Of a stretch of DNA of 64,000 bases, positions 34,749 through 45,535 are shown in pieces. Within the stretch, counting starts at the first letter, position 1. Each line of letters starts with the position of its first letter. A program made the translations under genes and the position numbers. Source of the stretch: Ciona savignyi (lineage: Eukaryota > Chordata > Ascidiacea > Phlebobranchia > Cionidae); contig CH003024.1 of the NCBI GenBank assembly GCA_000149265.1, positions 659,447-723,446 of the forward strand, given 5' to 3'. The notes below the pieces were generated by a model. The model was given only the letters and a program-made list of their open reading frames with translations. It had not been told where the DNA came from and made no database searches.

Positions 34749-34913
34749 TATATATTTCCCTTTTCCAAAGAAATACCAGAGTAGTATGCAATGGTGCAGG
34801 TGTCTTATATCAATCATGTCATGAACGTCAACTCGCTGTCTACCAGAAGCTCTAAAATAGGGAAAGATTTAAACGTTCTGAGCCGGACGATGTCGAAGTT
34901 GTCTAACGAATGG

Positions 34914-37900
34914 TTAAGTTTCATTACGATTCCAATATTCCTTCTGGTAGATGTCGGGGCGACATGCCATGCCTGTCAAACCTTTGACGAAAAAAGAAAA
35001 AGAAAAAAAGAAACAAAAAAAAACGGACAAAAACAATATGTGTCCCAATTTTTCAATTGGGACCCATAACTAAAATATATACGTACCATCGTCCCTTGAA
35101 GAGATAGTTAACTGTTGCGACCTTTTCTTTCTCACCCAGATAACTACAAATGTCACGGTTAGAAGGGCGAAAACCGCAATCCCGACAGTCACCACGATTA
35201 TTAACCACGTCTTCACCGAACCTGTAAATGGTCGGAATGCTGAGCTTTTACGTGGCGCGTCAGCCCATTAGTAGAAAGGTGGGGTTATGCTGGGGCCCTG
35301 GTTAGTCGGTTGGGTTCATAGTGGTTTAATAGGTTAAACAAAGCTGTTGTAATGTCTCTATTATGATTATCACATTGTAAAAACTACAATAACCCGGCAA
35401 TCCAGAATATAATGTATAAACCTAGTGTCATTAACAATGAATAATCCATCCAATTTTCCCGGAGTTGGAAAAATCATATCATGCTAATGGCATGTGTACC
35501 TCGAGTTGCATATAATGTCCGGTGCAAAATAATAGAAATAAGTCACAACAGAGAATGTAAGTCATCCCGAGCGTAACGAAACTTCTTATGCAGAATACTT
35601 ACATAAAAAAAACGGTCTAAACAGTATTTATTAATTATTCTGCATCTACCAGCTCACCATTCGGTTTATGAATATTCGATGACGTGGTTGAGAACTGCTG
35701 ATCCAAGAAAACAGATACAGTTGCTGTGGCAGTCGCACGATTACCTGAAAAGACGCACAGAAGAGTAGGATGATGTAGTACGGTCGTGTGGCCGAATGGT
35801 TATCGGCATCGATACATGTACCGACTCGTATACAAAAAAGACGGTTCTGGTGACGAGCCAATCATGGGTTTGAAACTTGGCTCGGTAAAAAAGGTGAGCT
35901 GATGTTGATTTGAAAACATGGTGGGGGGTAAAGAGTACAGATCTATAATGCTGCTCCTATAAGTGTACTATAACTAGGGCTGATTATTGGGAGCCCATCG
36001 ATTCGATTCCGCTTTGCAAAAATCGATAAAGATTTCGACAATGCTGCCCGGCATTGCTGAAACATCGAGAAAATAATTATCCTAAACATCTAAATATACA
36101 AACACAGACTGTAGCAGGGTGTAACATGGGCTTGTAAATAAACCGCATCAAGGCGCTGTCCCAAATAAACCACAAAAATTTGCGGTGTCGGTTTTATACT
36201 AAGTACTATCTATAATTTTGATGTTTTTTACATCGGGTGATAAATAAGATCTCCGTGGAGATTTCGTATATATAATTGTGCTTAACTACCTAGGCTAGGA
36301 ATCAATTCAGCATATAATGTCCGGTAAGTCTGGCTACTATAAGTGGCCTTTGAATTTTCTTTGCCTAAACCCATGCCTCCAACATCACATTTATGCCGTT
36401 CAGGTGTTCGTTTTTCATAGAGTTGCAATGGCAAAATGGCAAATACACAAACGTGCATATGGACGTTACGTAAGATGTGATATAAAACTTGCTAAAGGAA
36501 GATGATACACAAAGTACTTACCATCCGCTCTGGAACCTTTGTCTTTCACCACGACAGTAAAGGTCACGACCACATCCCGGTCAAAACTGTTCAAAAGAAT
36601 AACTTGCCCAGTACCCAGCATGACGAAATATGGTTGCGTGGCGTGAACTATATTTATTTAAGGTATTTAAACAACATTACAGCATTAACATTTCTTGTTA
36701 AAGTATCCAGGTCTCACTGACTAAAAGATGGAATGTAACTTGTATATAACGGTTATATACAGCTCGCAATAATACTAATTATAACCCTTGTAAAGAGTAG
36801 TTCAATAACTTTCTACAGTTTTAATTGTCAAAACGTGGCTAAAACAACATTTAAAGATATACGGAAATTCAGGATTTAAAATAGGTATAATTGGATAATT
36901 ATTTTTTAGAATTTATAATCCTAATACTTCAGCAATATGGACTAATAGTTGATGTATAAACAGATGTGTCCGTAAAATCACTGACCGATCGTTGAATGCC
37001 ACATGCACGCACACATAACAGGGTGCGTGTTTTGAAATATTGAATAACATTTCAATCTTGATATTAAAAAGAAAATATAAAAAATCAACTTTATATATCC
37101 GCTTTCACAGTGCTAAATCAATCTGTTGGCTGGCTAATTAAATTTCAAATACGATCAATAAGACGACTTGAGATTATAATATTTAAATTTCCTCTAATAA
37201 CCAACATAATTTAAATTTAAATAGGAAATATGCTCTACGCAGTGGGGCTAACGATCGATACAAAGCTCTGCTATACCTGGTTTTGTAGAATTCGGAAATT
37301 TCCATCTTTCGCTACCTAGTATCGACGTATATTGCAACTCGGCATTAATTCCGGTATCTGCGTCCGTCGCCGTAACGTTCATCACTGCGTCCACTGTGTG
37401 TTTAATGGGAATTATGACCACAAATCTGTCATTTTTAATAAGATTATGGACGCTTCGGTAGGGTAGGTAGTTCATGACTTAAGCAGAGGAAACTGTATAC
37501 TGTCGTTGCGTTAGAATAGAAAGCAGTTTTAGAGTTTAAACCGCCAATCTAGTCCTCGCAATGTTATGAACTGCTTTAAACAAGAACTGTTTGGACATTT
37601 AACACATTCATACAGGCAATCGTTATATTATCACCTTGTGTCCTTCACTGGGTTACTATCGCTAAGTGTTGTCGGTCTATATTATTATGACTTGTTAATA
37701 CTGTTTACGACCAGTCCACTAATATAGAAGGTTCGAGAGTCGTCCTCTAAGCGCTTCATTCAAGAAAACATCATATTATCAAGCGGCGATAATTAGGCCG
37801 ACAAAATTTTGGTTTAATTTTACACATAAAGCCAACAAGATGGACAATACATATAACAATGCGCACAGCGACGAATTATTGACAATAAATTCAAATTCAT

Positions 37901-40900
37901 AAGTGAAGCGTGTTCAAAATTAAACACTTATTTGCTGGCACGTCTATATAATGATCAATACTTGTGTAGAAAATCCCTCAATACGAATTCTATTTACGAC
38001 TCACGTAACCCGACCCTGCTGGTGATGACGGTTGTAAGGGACGAGATGACGAATTTCGGCGTGTTGTCGTCGATGTCAGTCACCTCAATGATCAGCAACC
38101 TTGGGAAAGTATCCTGGAAATGTTTTATGGCATTTTTTTACTTAAGAAGGAAACTGGTCGCTATCTGGTCGATTGTGCTCTTGGGCAAGGCACTTAACGA
38201 ACCTTTTAATTCCTGAACCAAGTGCATTAATGGGTTCTACTAAATTTAGTGACCGTATCCATATACAACACACTGCAATAGCTCTAGTAACCCGGCGGTG
38301 GGTGCGAGGTGATCTGACGATTGCCCGTGTGATAATCCCCATGGTTTTCCTATTCACGGGGATAAAGATGAATATCCTATTACATCCTATTTTCCATAAA
38401 AATTAACACGATGATTGTTGACTAAATTCATAAATAATTTTAAAAGGCAATTGTAGAGAGCATACCCACAGTCGGTTATGGAAACTATTGCAACATGTTT
38501 TGCGTAACTAAAACATTTTAAATGTTGATTCAATCCATTAATTGACTCGGTGCAAACACAGAATAAAAAAATACATAATAGGACCAATGTTCTTACAGCC
38601 CGAATTGTTATAGACATAACCCACCAATAGGCTAAACAATGTAAGCATTACATCCCTTCCTTTAATATTACCGGTAAAAAAATATCCATTTAATTAGATC
38701 GTTACAAGTTAATTTTAATATCGCGGTTTGAAAACGAAATATTACGATCAACATTTTGGATCCATGGCCATATACTTAACAGCGTCTAATCGACAGGTCG
38801 ACCATACACGGTCTTTATTTTAGCTTAGCAAACACTACAGAAGTGTTAAAACCGCGTACAACACAGTGCTAGTAGGCTCAGTAACCCGATAATGGATACG
38901 TAGTATTCAAACGGTTACGCATGTTTTAAAGCCACGTTTTTCCTTTCTCAGAGATAAACACAGGCACCATATTTTGTCCTTTGTAAATACAGCAAAGCAT
39001 ACATATTTGAAAAATTTTTTGTATTAGTAAAAGAATAGCAAGCAGTCTGTCACCTCTACACCGCTGCTGACATTCTTGCAATGTATTGTTAATAGATATT
39101 GACTCCTTTTTTCTCTATCCAGGTCATAAAGTTGGACGAGCTCGAGCGTTTGATCAGGAACAGGGGTTGGTGTGTTTGAAACGGTAGTTTGGGCCGAATC
39201 TGCAGTGGGGGATGTTGTTGTTTCCAGTCTTGTGCTTGTATGCCGGGTGGTCTCTGGTGAGTTAGTTGTGTGTGAAAATAATGTGGTCAGCTCGACCGAA
39301 GAGTTTACAGATCTCGACCCAACTGTAACCGACACCGTGCTGTCCTCTACATATCGCTTTTCACGGTAAATTTTTGTCTGTTGGCTTGTATATCGAAGCT
39401 GTCGCACCACTACACCGAATAGAACCGGATGGAGAGGGGTTCGAATCTTGTCCGGGAAGCTCGCAGCGTCCAGAGAACACGAAGTATTGTCCGGAACGGG
39501 AAACTGTAATGAATGCGTATCGGTTAACGTTAGCCTTGTTCAAATTTGGCACAGACACTCGTAAAGAATGAATTACCCAGTAAGCTTACACGCATAGCGT
39601 TTTGTTTAGTAAAAATTGATAGGCTATATATAATAATGGTGTAAATATTTTAGGATTAGCTTAACGAAGTGCATTCGTACAGACACTACGAGACCACAGT
39701 CAGAATTAATACACTATTGTAGTTTAAAGTAAATATCCAGTGTTAAGCTACTTAAATGTGTGACAACCCTATTTGGAAAACGTACTAACCCACTAGATAA
39801 AATACAATAGGCTTGCACATGATTATCTCAGTGGGTTGCAGCGAAATCTATAAAATTGCCAATCGTTAGATGCCCGCCCACAAAGATCAATCGTGGCAGG
39901 AAAGGGTTACTAACGCTATTGTATCAAATACGATAGAGTCATTGTTCTAACCAACGGTTTTTGTGTGGGCCATTAATTAACTGGTTTCAGGTAAAGTCTC
40001 AGTGCTTTACCAACTGACACAGACGACTGGCTAGTTGTACTCGATTCTTGCACCTTTCTTTGGCGGGCTGACATGCTCCCACTTATACCTTTGGTTAAAG
40101 ACCAAGGCAAGTTTAATGGTACTTTCCACAATCACATGGTACCTAAGCTGTGTTTTAATACCTCTAATTATAAAACAGTTACTCAAGTTGTCTTGTAATA
40201 TTAGTTGTTTTGTTCAATAAATAAACAACTCCGTCAGATTGATTCTATTACACAATTGGACATAGTACCAAACCTAAATATCTAAACAATACAAATCAAA
40301 CTCTCAGCTGGCCCTACTAAGCACGTATTGCCCGGCCGAAGAAATTGGTGGTTAGTGCGTTGACTTTCAGCCGAAGAGTTTCAGTTTGTAAATATATGGA
40401 CATATATCTTATTATATTTGTATTTTCGAGATTAGATTATAGAGTTGCATATCTTGATTTCTATAGCGATCTAAAATTAAATAAGATGGTTTATAAAAGC
40501 AGGTATTTTTGCATAATCCGTTGTGTAAAACAACTTGACCTAATAGGGCTATGCATGCAGATAGATTATTGTTGATTTAAACTCTTATATACTGCTTAGT
40601 AGTGTTGGGCATTTTCTATAACAACTTAAAAGCATCTTATAACAAAGCGTATTTTGTATGGAGTATTGTTTTACTTATGACGCTAGTAAACCGGTAGTGA
40701 CGTCACGGAAGAGTTCCGAGACTTATAAACTTCAAAACACGAACGATCTTAAAACGCCTACCGTTGTAATTAGTTTGGGGTAAGTAAATTGTCCCTCTGA
40801 AACTTGAAATCGAGGTAATCCGTCTGGGATACCTGTGGAATTCTCGTTTAACCGTAACCAAGACGTTATTACATGACTTACCTTGAATTGAGTATTTGCA

Positions 40901-40933
40901 CAGCACCACAAGTACACTAAAGATTCGGAACAT
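34914..40933 (-). CDS. Small cadherin/protocadherin-like single-pass receptor (eight exons)
   Basis: Exons in transcription order: 40882-40933 (signal peptide MFRIFSVLVVLC), 40762-40832, 39054-39356, about 38005-38113, about 37277-37477, 36522-36647, 35087-35221 and 34914-34972, giving roughly 350 residues. Cadherin-repeat marks are LDREKRSQYLLTI, VTDIDDNTPKF (the Ca2+-binding DxDDNxP linker), TATDADTGINAELQY and LNSFDRDVVVTFTVVVKD. The exon at 35087-35221 holds one membrane helix (LIIVVTVGIAVFALL) followed by RKKR, and the tail is only about 35 residues. The first repeat is broken by a Ser/Thr-rich stretch in exon 3. The join between exons 4 and 5 is uncertain: 38005 to 37477 (phase 1) or 38010 to 37425 (phase 2) both keep frame, giving 351 or 332 residues. 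The last exon is inferred from phase and a pyrimidine-rich acceptor only. It is likely a Ca2+-dependent adhesion protein at the cell surface. Confidence 0.8.
35779..35893 (+). repeat. Near-complete family-1 tRNA-like SINE in a cadherin-gene intron
   Basis: It starts GTACGGTCGTGTGGCCGAAT and ends AACTTGGCTCGGTAAAAAAG. The B-box reads ATGGGTTTGAAAC, with one change from the consensus. Confidence 0.93.
38150..38393 (+). repeat. SINE-2 copy in the cadherin-like gene intron
   Basis: Sense orientation, with core GTGCTCTTGGGCAAGGCACT, body CATTAATGGGTTCTACTAAA, CACACTGCAATAGCTCTAGT and tail ATATCCTATTACATCCTA. It begins inside the B-box and lies just upstream of exon 4 on the opposite strand. Confidence 0.88.
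39374..39500 (+). repeat. Possible tRNA-like repeat of a third kind
   Basis: GAGGGGTTCGAATCTTGTCC is a good Pol III B-box context, and both strands are open over it, as often seen in SINEs. No second copy was found in the window, so it may be a single-copy resemblance. It lies next to exon 3 of the cadherin-like gene. Confidence 0.3.
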
Positions 40934-43900
40934 GGTTTTACGGTAGGTTAGTGTTGCGCGTAGCAGAAAATGCTTGTCAAGTTGATTACTGTATAAATAC
41001 TTGGCCAAACTGTCTATTCTAATGTAAATACAAAATCAGTAACACTAACGCTTGAATATACTCTACGCCTGTGTACGCTAGAAACGAGGAAGTAAGGAGT
41101 TGTAATAACGATTGGATTTATTCAATCTGCCTTTTTCACGGTCAATATAACGACTGGTAGGCCCTTGCAGCCAATAGGTCGTCAATAATCGCGTTTCTCA
41201 TTTAAAGTATGGTAAGATGGTCTTGTACAGCCATAAACAAATGCAAAAATCGTGCACAAACTTACAATAGACACAAAACCATTTCTGACTAAGTGTTTTG
41301 TATATCAACCATTAGAAAGAAACGTAATATACATTAAAATGAATTTCCTAGAACCTTCGATATCTCTTTGTTCTTATGTTTGGGATACCTAAACGCCGAA
41401 AATAATTTACTCCTGGTATGAATCGTTCGAGTCCAAGCACACAACGCTAGCACTTAGTAAACGCAAATCACATCATGACGTATTTACTGGCGGGTACCAG
41501 CAGTCCAGTCATACGGGCAACACACAATGCACGTTTTCACTCTACAATTTCCTGTGGGCTAACTAGCTCTAATATTTCATTCCCCGGCATGAGACCGCCG
41601 TTTAACCGCAGGTATTCGCTTACGTCACACCGGTGTATTTACAAGATTGATAACGTCAGTTTTATTACGTCAAACGCCAAAATGTACCCCATGAAAGCTT
41701 TGGTTATGAAAGTAAATCATGCGATGGTATTTGCGATAATACCAATAAGCAGACATCAATTAATCACAATTTTTCATAGTAAACATCTGTACAATTCGTT
41801 TACCACGCGGTTGACATAACTTGGTAGAATTGGCGATTTAAATTCGTACAGTGGCAGACATGATAAGGCGAGATACTTCAAAGATTAAACGACATTGTTT
41901 GTTTACGTATTTATCCAATGCGACTAGATGCGCACATGCACAGCCAGACAACGGTCTAAAATTCGATGGCGTTTGCAAATTATTGAATTTTGACCTTATT
42001 AAGGCAGCAATTTTGCGGTAATCGTATTTGCATTGTGCGGGTTAGCATATCGACCGTCAAAGCAATATTGACAATACTATAAAAAGCATAATAATCTCGA
42101 GTTTAATTTGTATTTTAGCAAAAAAATAAACAACTCCTATGCAAAACGATTTAAAAAAACTCCCTGTATATTTTGCGAAAGCCGGTGCATTTGAAAAAAT
42201 TGAACAAATGAGACTAAACTTATTTTAATGATGTGTTTAATATCTTCGTGTTTCAATTAGGTGCCAAATGAATTTGGGACTATAAATAGACGCGAGGTTG
42301 TATGGTATCTGCAAACTAAATGGGGAATATACAAAAGTACGGGAGATTTTATACCAATTACTAACCCACAGTTATTAAAGGAATGGTATTTTATTAATAA
42401 TTACTAACAGATCCTAACGAGACTGAATTTACGCTGTAGTTTTATCTAAACACATATTTGTTTGCCTTTTGTCCGTAATTATAGGTATATTTTCTTCTCA
42501 ATATTAAGCACAAAACAAGAAATTTAGCGCTGGAACTAGTGCTGTACGAAATAAAGCCGAAACAGTAAACTGATCCTTGACAATTTTAGTTCAAAGTCCC
42601 GGTAATATTTGATATTTCCTCTCTACACTGGCGATTTTTGGAAGTGTAATGAGCGTGATGACGCGCCCAGGAAAATACTCGAATCTTCGGGGAATAAGGT
42701 AGTTGGTCTTGCAGTAATGGCTTCGCCTGGGATTAATTAAGCTTTGATGAGTCATTCAAGTTATTACATGCATGCTCTAGGGATGCAATATAGATATATA
42801 ACATACCCTGTATATTCAAACTATCTCGTTTACAGAGTTAACGATTATCAGACTCCAGTACTGCAAAATGTGTGTTTTGATGATTGAAAATGAAGATGCC
42901 TTCTGGATTTGTTAGCTACAAGCGGTGATGTTAAAAAAGATTTTTTGGGGGAGGGCATACTAAAGAATACACTTTGAGAAGCCGCGCTTAAAATGCATTT
43001 TGGGTAATGACTGTGTCGTAGTGTAAAATAATTTCAATTTACAGAGCTATTTCATATATCTACTATACGCCTGAAGAGGCGTGCATACACTTTTAGATTC
43101 GTTAAACGATTTGTCACAAATACGATATTGGAAGATTTAGAATAAAAACAAAACTATCGACCTGTGTCTATCAAATTTGAGCAAAACACCGGCGAAGATT
43201 CCAGTTTTGGCTGGTTAAAACTGGATTTGTAGCAAAAAGGATGGGTTCTGGTGCTATCATTTTCTTGCATATTCTTTGTAAAACTGCACCTTTGTGTATT
43301 GATATTTCCTGTAAAAAAGTGGTCGTTTTAAACAGATGTAAGAAGTTAGCGGTGTTTTTATTTATGAAATTGTTTTGGCTACTCTGTTGCGGAAATCAAG
43401 CACCAAAATTTGCCAGCACAAATTAAAAATAAACAAATGGAAAACAAAACATTGTTTCAGTGAAGTGGTGACAATGTATGGAGAGTGAATGGGGTAACAA
43501 TGTTTACGGACAGCTGTGGTAAAATTCTAATGGAGATATCCAACAGGCAGCTGACAATATTCCACGGTGTATATTCGGGTAACCAGGGTTCCGTTACGTT
43601 GGATTTTTTTAATTTCTTTCATAGGCTACGTTAGTTTTTTGTTTAACAATTAATCTTGTTTGGGATCACATCGCGCCCACCGTCGGGTCAATTTCCCAGT
43701 CGAACCCATTCATCCGCTGGGTTCAGACAATGTCCGTAAAGTGCCTTGCCTAAGGACACAACCGACTAGCCAGCGACTAGTTTCGCACCTGCAACCTTTC
43801 GATTGAAAGTCGACGGACGCACTTAACCGCTAGACCGACCGACCGGCCGGACGAGCGTGGTAGGACAGGGTACTCGTGTTTATCATCCTGAATGGGAAAA

Positions 43901-44295
43901 CGCACGTGGTTATCAAACCGGTAATCGTCAGATCATATCCCGGCCACCGTGGGTTACGGAGATTATTGCAGTGTGTGCTGTATGATTGAGACATTCCTAG
44001 TTCTAGTAGAACCCATTAAACTACGGGAATCGGTCAATATCGATAGAAGTGCTTGTCCAGCAAGGATAAAACGGACTGCTATCGACCAGTCTTGTACCTG
44101 CAGCCATCAGGCTGAAAGGTGACGCTAATTAACCGCCGAAAGTCTTCTGTCTGGAAACTAGGCAAGCCAAACTACACCGATTAATAAAGTTTTGCAAGGC
44201 ACTAGAGTGCTGTTTGAAATTGTAAATAACGTAAAAATGATGCTTGTCAACAAGGGGAAAAAACAGAAAATTACATTTTTTTAAATAAAAAAGTC
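40934..44295. other. Stretch between the cadherin-like gene and TMEM200-like copy 1
   Basis: From 41185 on this is the left part of tandem-duplication unit 1. It contains no supported gene. Two plus-strand frames (41475-41819 and 43241-43426) are also open in unit 2, but since the two units are nearly identical this is no evidence for coding. A double SINE-2 array ends the stretch (43668-44150). Confidence 0.65.
43668..44150 (-). repeat. Two SINE-2 copies in tandem (unit 1)
   Basis: The first copy (about 43668-43860) has CATCCGCTGGGTTCAGACAA and core GTGCCTTGCCTAAGGACACA. The second (about 43860-44150) starts with the tail-side text CCTGAATGGGAAAACGCACG and ends with GCTGAAAGGTGACGC. Both are on the minus strand, and the pair is repeated in unit 2. 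Confidence 0.85.
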
Positions 44296-45535
44296 TTAGT
44301 TACCGTAGCTTGCTGATACGGCGAATTCGATGTATAAATCCTTTACATGGACCAGCTTGTTAGACGAGTTGCGATTTTCAAGAATCAGAGTGGTCGCCAC
44401 CAGAATAATAAAGAGTCCAATTCCCACTCCGACAGGTCCGCACAAGGACACTCGAAGCAACCACGTTAAGACGGAGCCTAAAATAAAAAACAAAAGTACG
44501 GTCGTGTTGCCGAATGGTTATCCCGATTGATACATATACCGACTACTATACAAAAAACGGTCCTTTAACTTATTAATGCCCAAGTACCATGCACATTACA
44601 AGCATGTTCTTTAGATCAAAACATTTGGTAACTTAGGTCCTTTTGTAGTTTTTCAATCCCTTAAAACAAAAACATAGGATATGAAAAAACCTTGGATGTA
44701 ACAATAAATAGTTGTAAAACAATACTTGAGTGTAGTCGTTAACAATTTAACTCAAGACAAGTAACTGAAATCTTTTAATTCAAGTTTTCGTAAAATTCGG
44801 CCGTGTTCACTAGTCGAGTGATTACCGGCGATCAGAAACAGTGCTCCCAGGATCGCAATACCGCCACCTGGCGACAGGAGTTTAATGTTTCCAGGCACCT
44901 GGATGGTGTACGTCGGTCTTGAATTGACTTCCCGGATAAACTGAAAGAAAAAGAGCGATTATGAGGCCGGATAGTTAGCGAGACCTATACATATACCGAC
45001 TACTAAACAAAAACGGTCGTTTAACAACACCAACTTATATAAAGAGATCGTATAAAAACCCAGAATTGTCGGTTAAAAAAAGAAAACTGAACAGTAAATG
45101 TGTTTTTTAAACAGACATCAAAGGGATATTGTGGTACAACCACAATAATTAGATTTAGCACTGGTAAAAGTACGCGTTAACGGATATAAACGCACTTCTG
45201 GTAAATAAATTGTTAAACAATCTTACCACGCTTTTACGATTGATAACATTTGTTTCTACGACAGACACGATAGGGCTGTTAAGAAAACCATTCTACTTTC
45301 ACCAGTGATTTGTACAAGGAATAAATAATGAAGTCTCGCTGACCTTTCGCCTGTACCTGCCATCGCCCTCGCACCAGTTAATTAGCTTACTGTCCCCGGC
45401 GCGCTTCGGGAATAGATTGCTCCCGGTGGGCTTATTCTTATCTTTTCCTTGGATTGATTTGGTTTGATTGGCATCCGGCGCAGGGCTGCGGAATTTACCA
45501 GCAATGTTGCGAGATAACAGGCCACCAGAAAACAT
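44296..45535 (-). CDS. TMEM200: TMEM200-like two-helix membrane protein, copy 1 (three exons)
   Basis: The exons in transcription order are 45344-45535, 44826-44940 and 44296-44477, giving 162 residues. The N-terminus MFSGGLLSRNIAGKF is polar and basic, like the vertebrate TMEM200 start. Exon 2 gives the first helix (LLSPGGGIAILGALFLIAG) preceded by TYTIQVPGNIK, and exon 3 gives the second helix (LCGPVGVGIGLFIILVATT) followed by the family signature LENRNSSNKLVHVKDLY. Vertebrate TMEM200 proteins are about twice as long, with a long loop between helices that is absent here. Function in this family is not established. Donor AAG|GTCAGC of exon 1 is weak but fixed by phase. Copy 2 lies 10.6 kb to the right and is almost identical. 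Confidence 0.75.
44496..44570 (+). repeat. Family-1 SINE, 3'-truncated, present only in unit 1
   Basis: GTACGGTCGTGTTGCCGAAT, then spacer, stopping after CAAAAAACGGTCC. Unit 2 keeps only TTACGGTCGG at the matching place, so unit 2 has lost the middle of the element rather than lacking the insertion. Confidence 0.8.

Larger units (their letters stand above)
31896..34913. other. Intergenic stretch between UNC93 copy B and the cadherin-like gene
   Basis: About 3 kb, rich in mobile DNA. It contains a SINE-2 copy split by two later insertions (32581-33330), an older SINE-2 fragment (33735-33870) and a family-1 SINE (34664-34748). No coding exon is supported. The UNC93 3' UTR must lie in the first few hundred bases, but no AATAAA is obvious. 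Confidence 0.7.

Noticed and set aside
36317-36720. Plus-strand frames within the cadherin-like gene
   Set aside because: They are antisense shadows of the cadherin exon 36522-36647 and flanking intron.
39361-39571. Overlapping open frames on both strands
   Set aside because: They cross a tRNA-like B-box text, and neither resembles a protein domain; treated as a possible repeat.
41475-41819. Open frame of 114 codons, also open in unit 2 (51899-52207)
   Set aside because: The two units are nearly identical at the DNA level, so a shared frame is expected by chance. The frame ends at different places, no domain is recognisable, and there is no splice context.
43241-43426. Open frame of 61 codons repeated at 53909-54094
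   Set aside because: Same reason: recent duplication, short, Cys/Leu-rich translation without family features.
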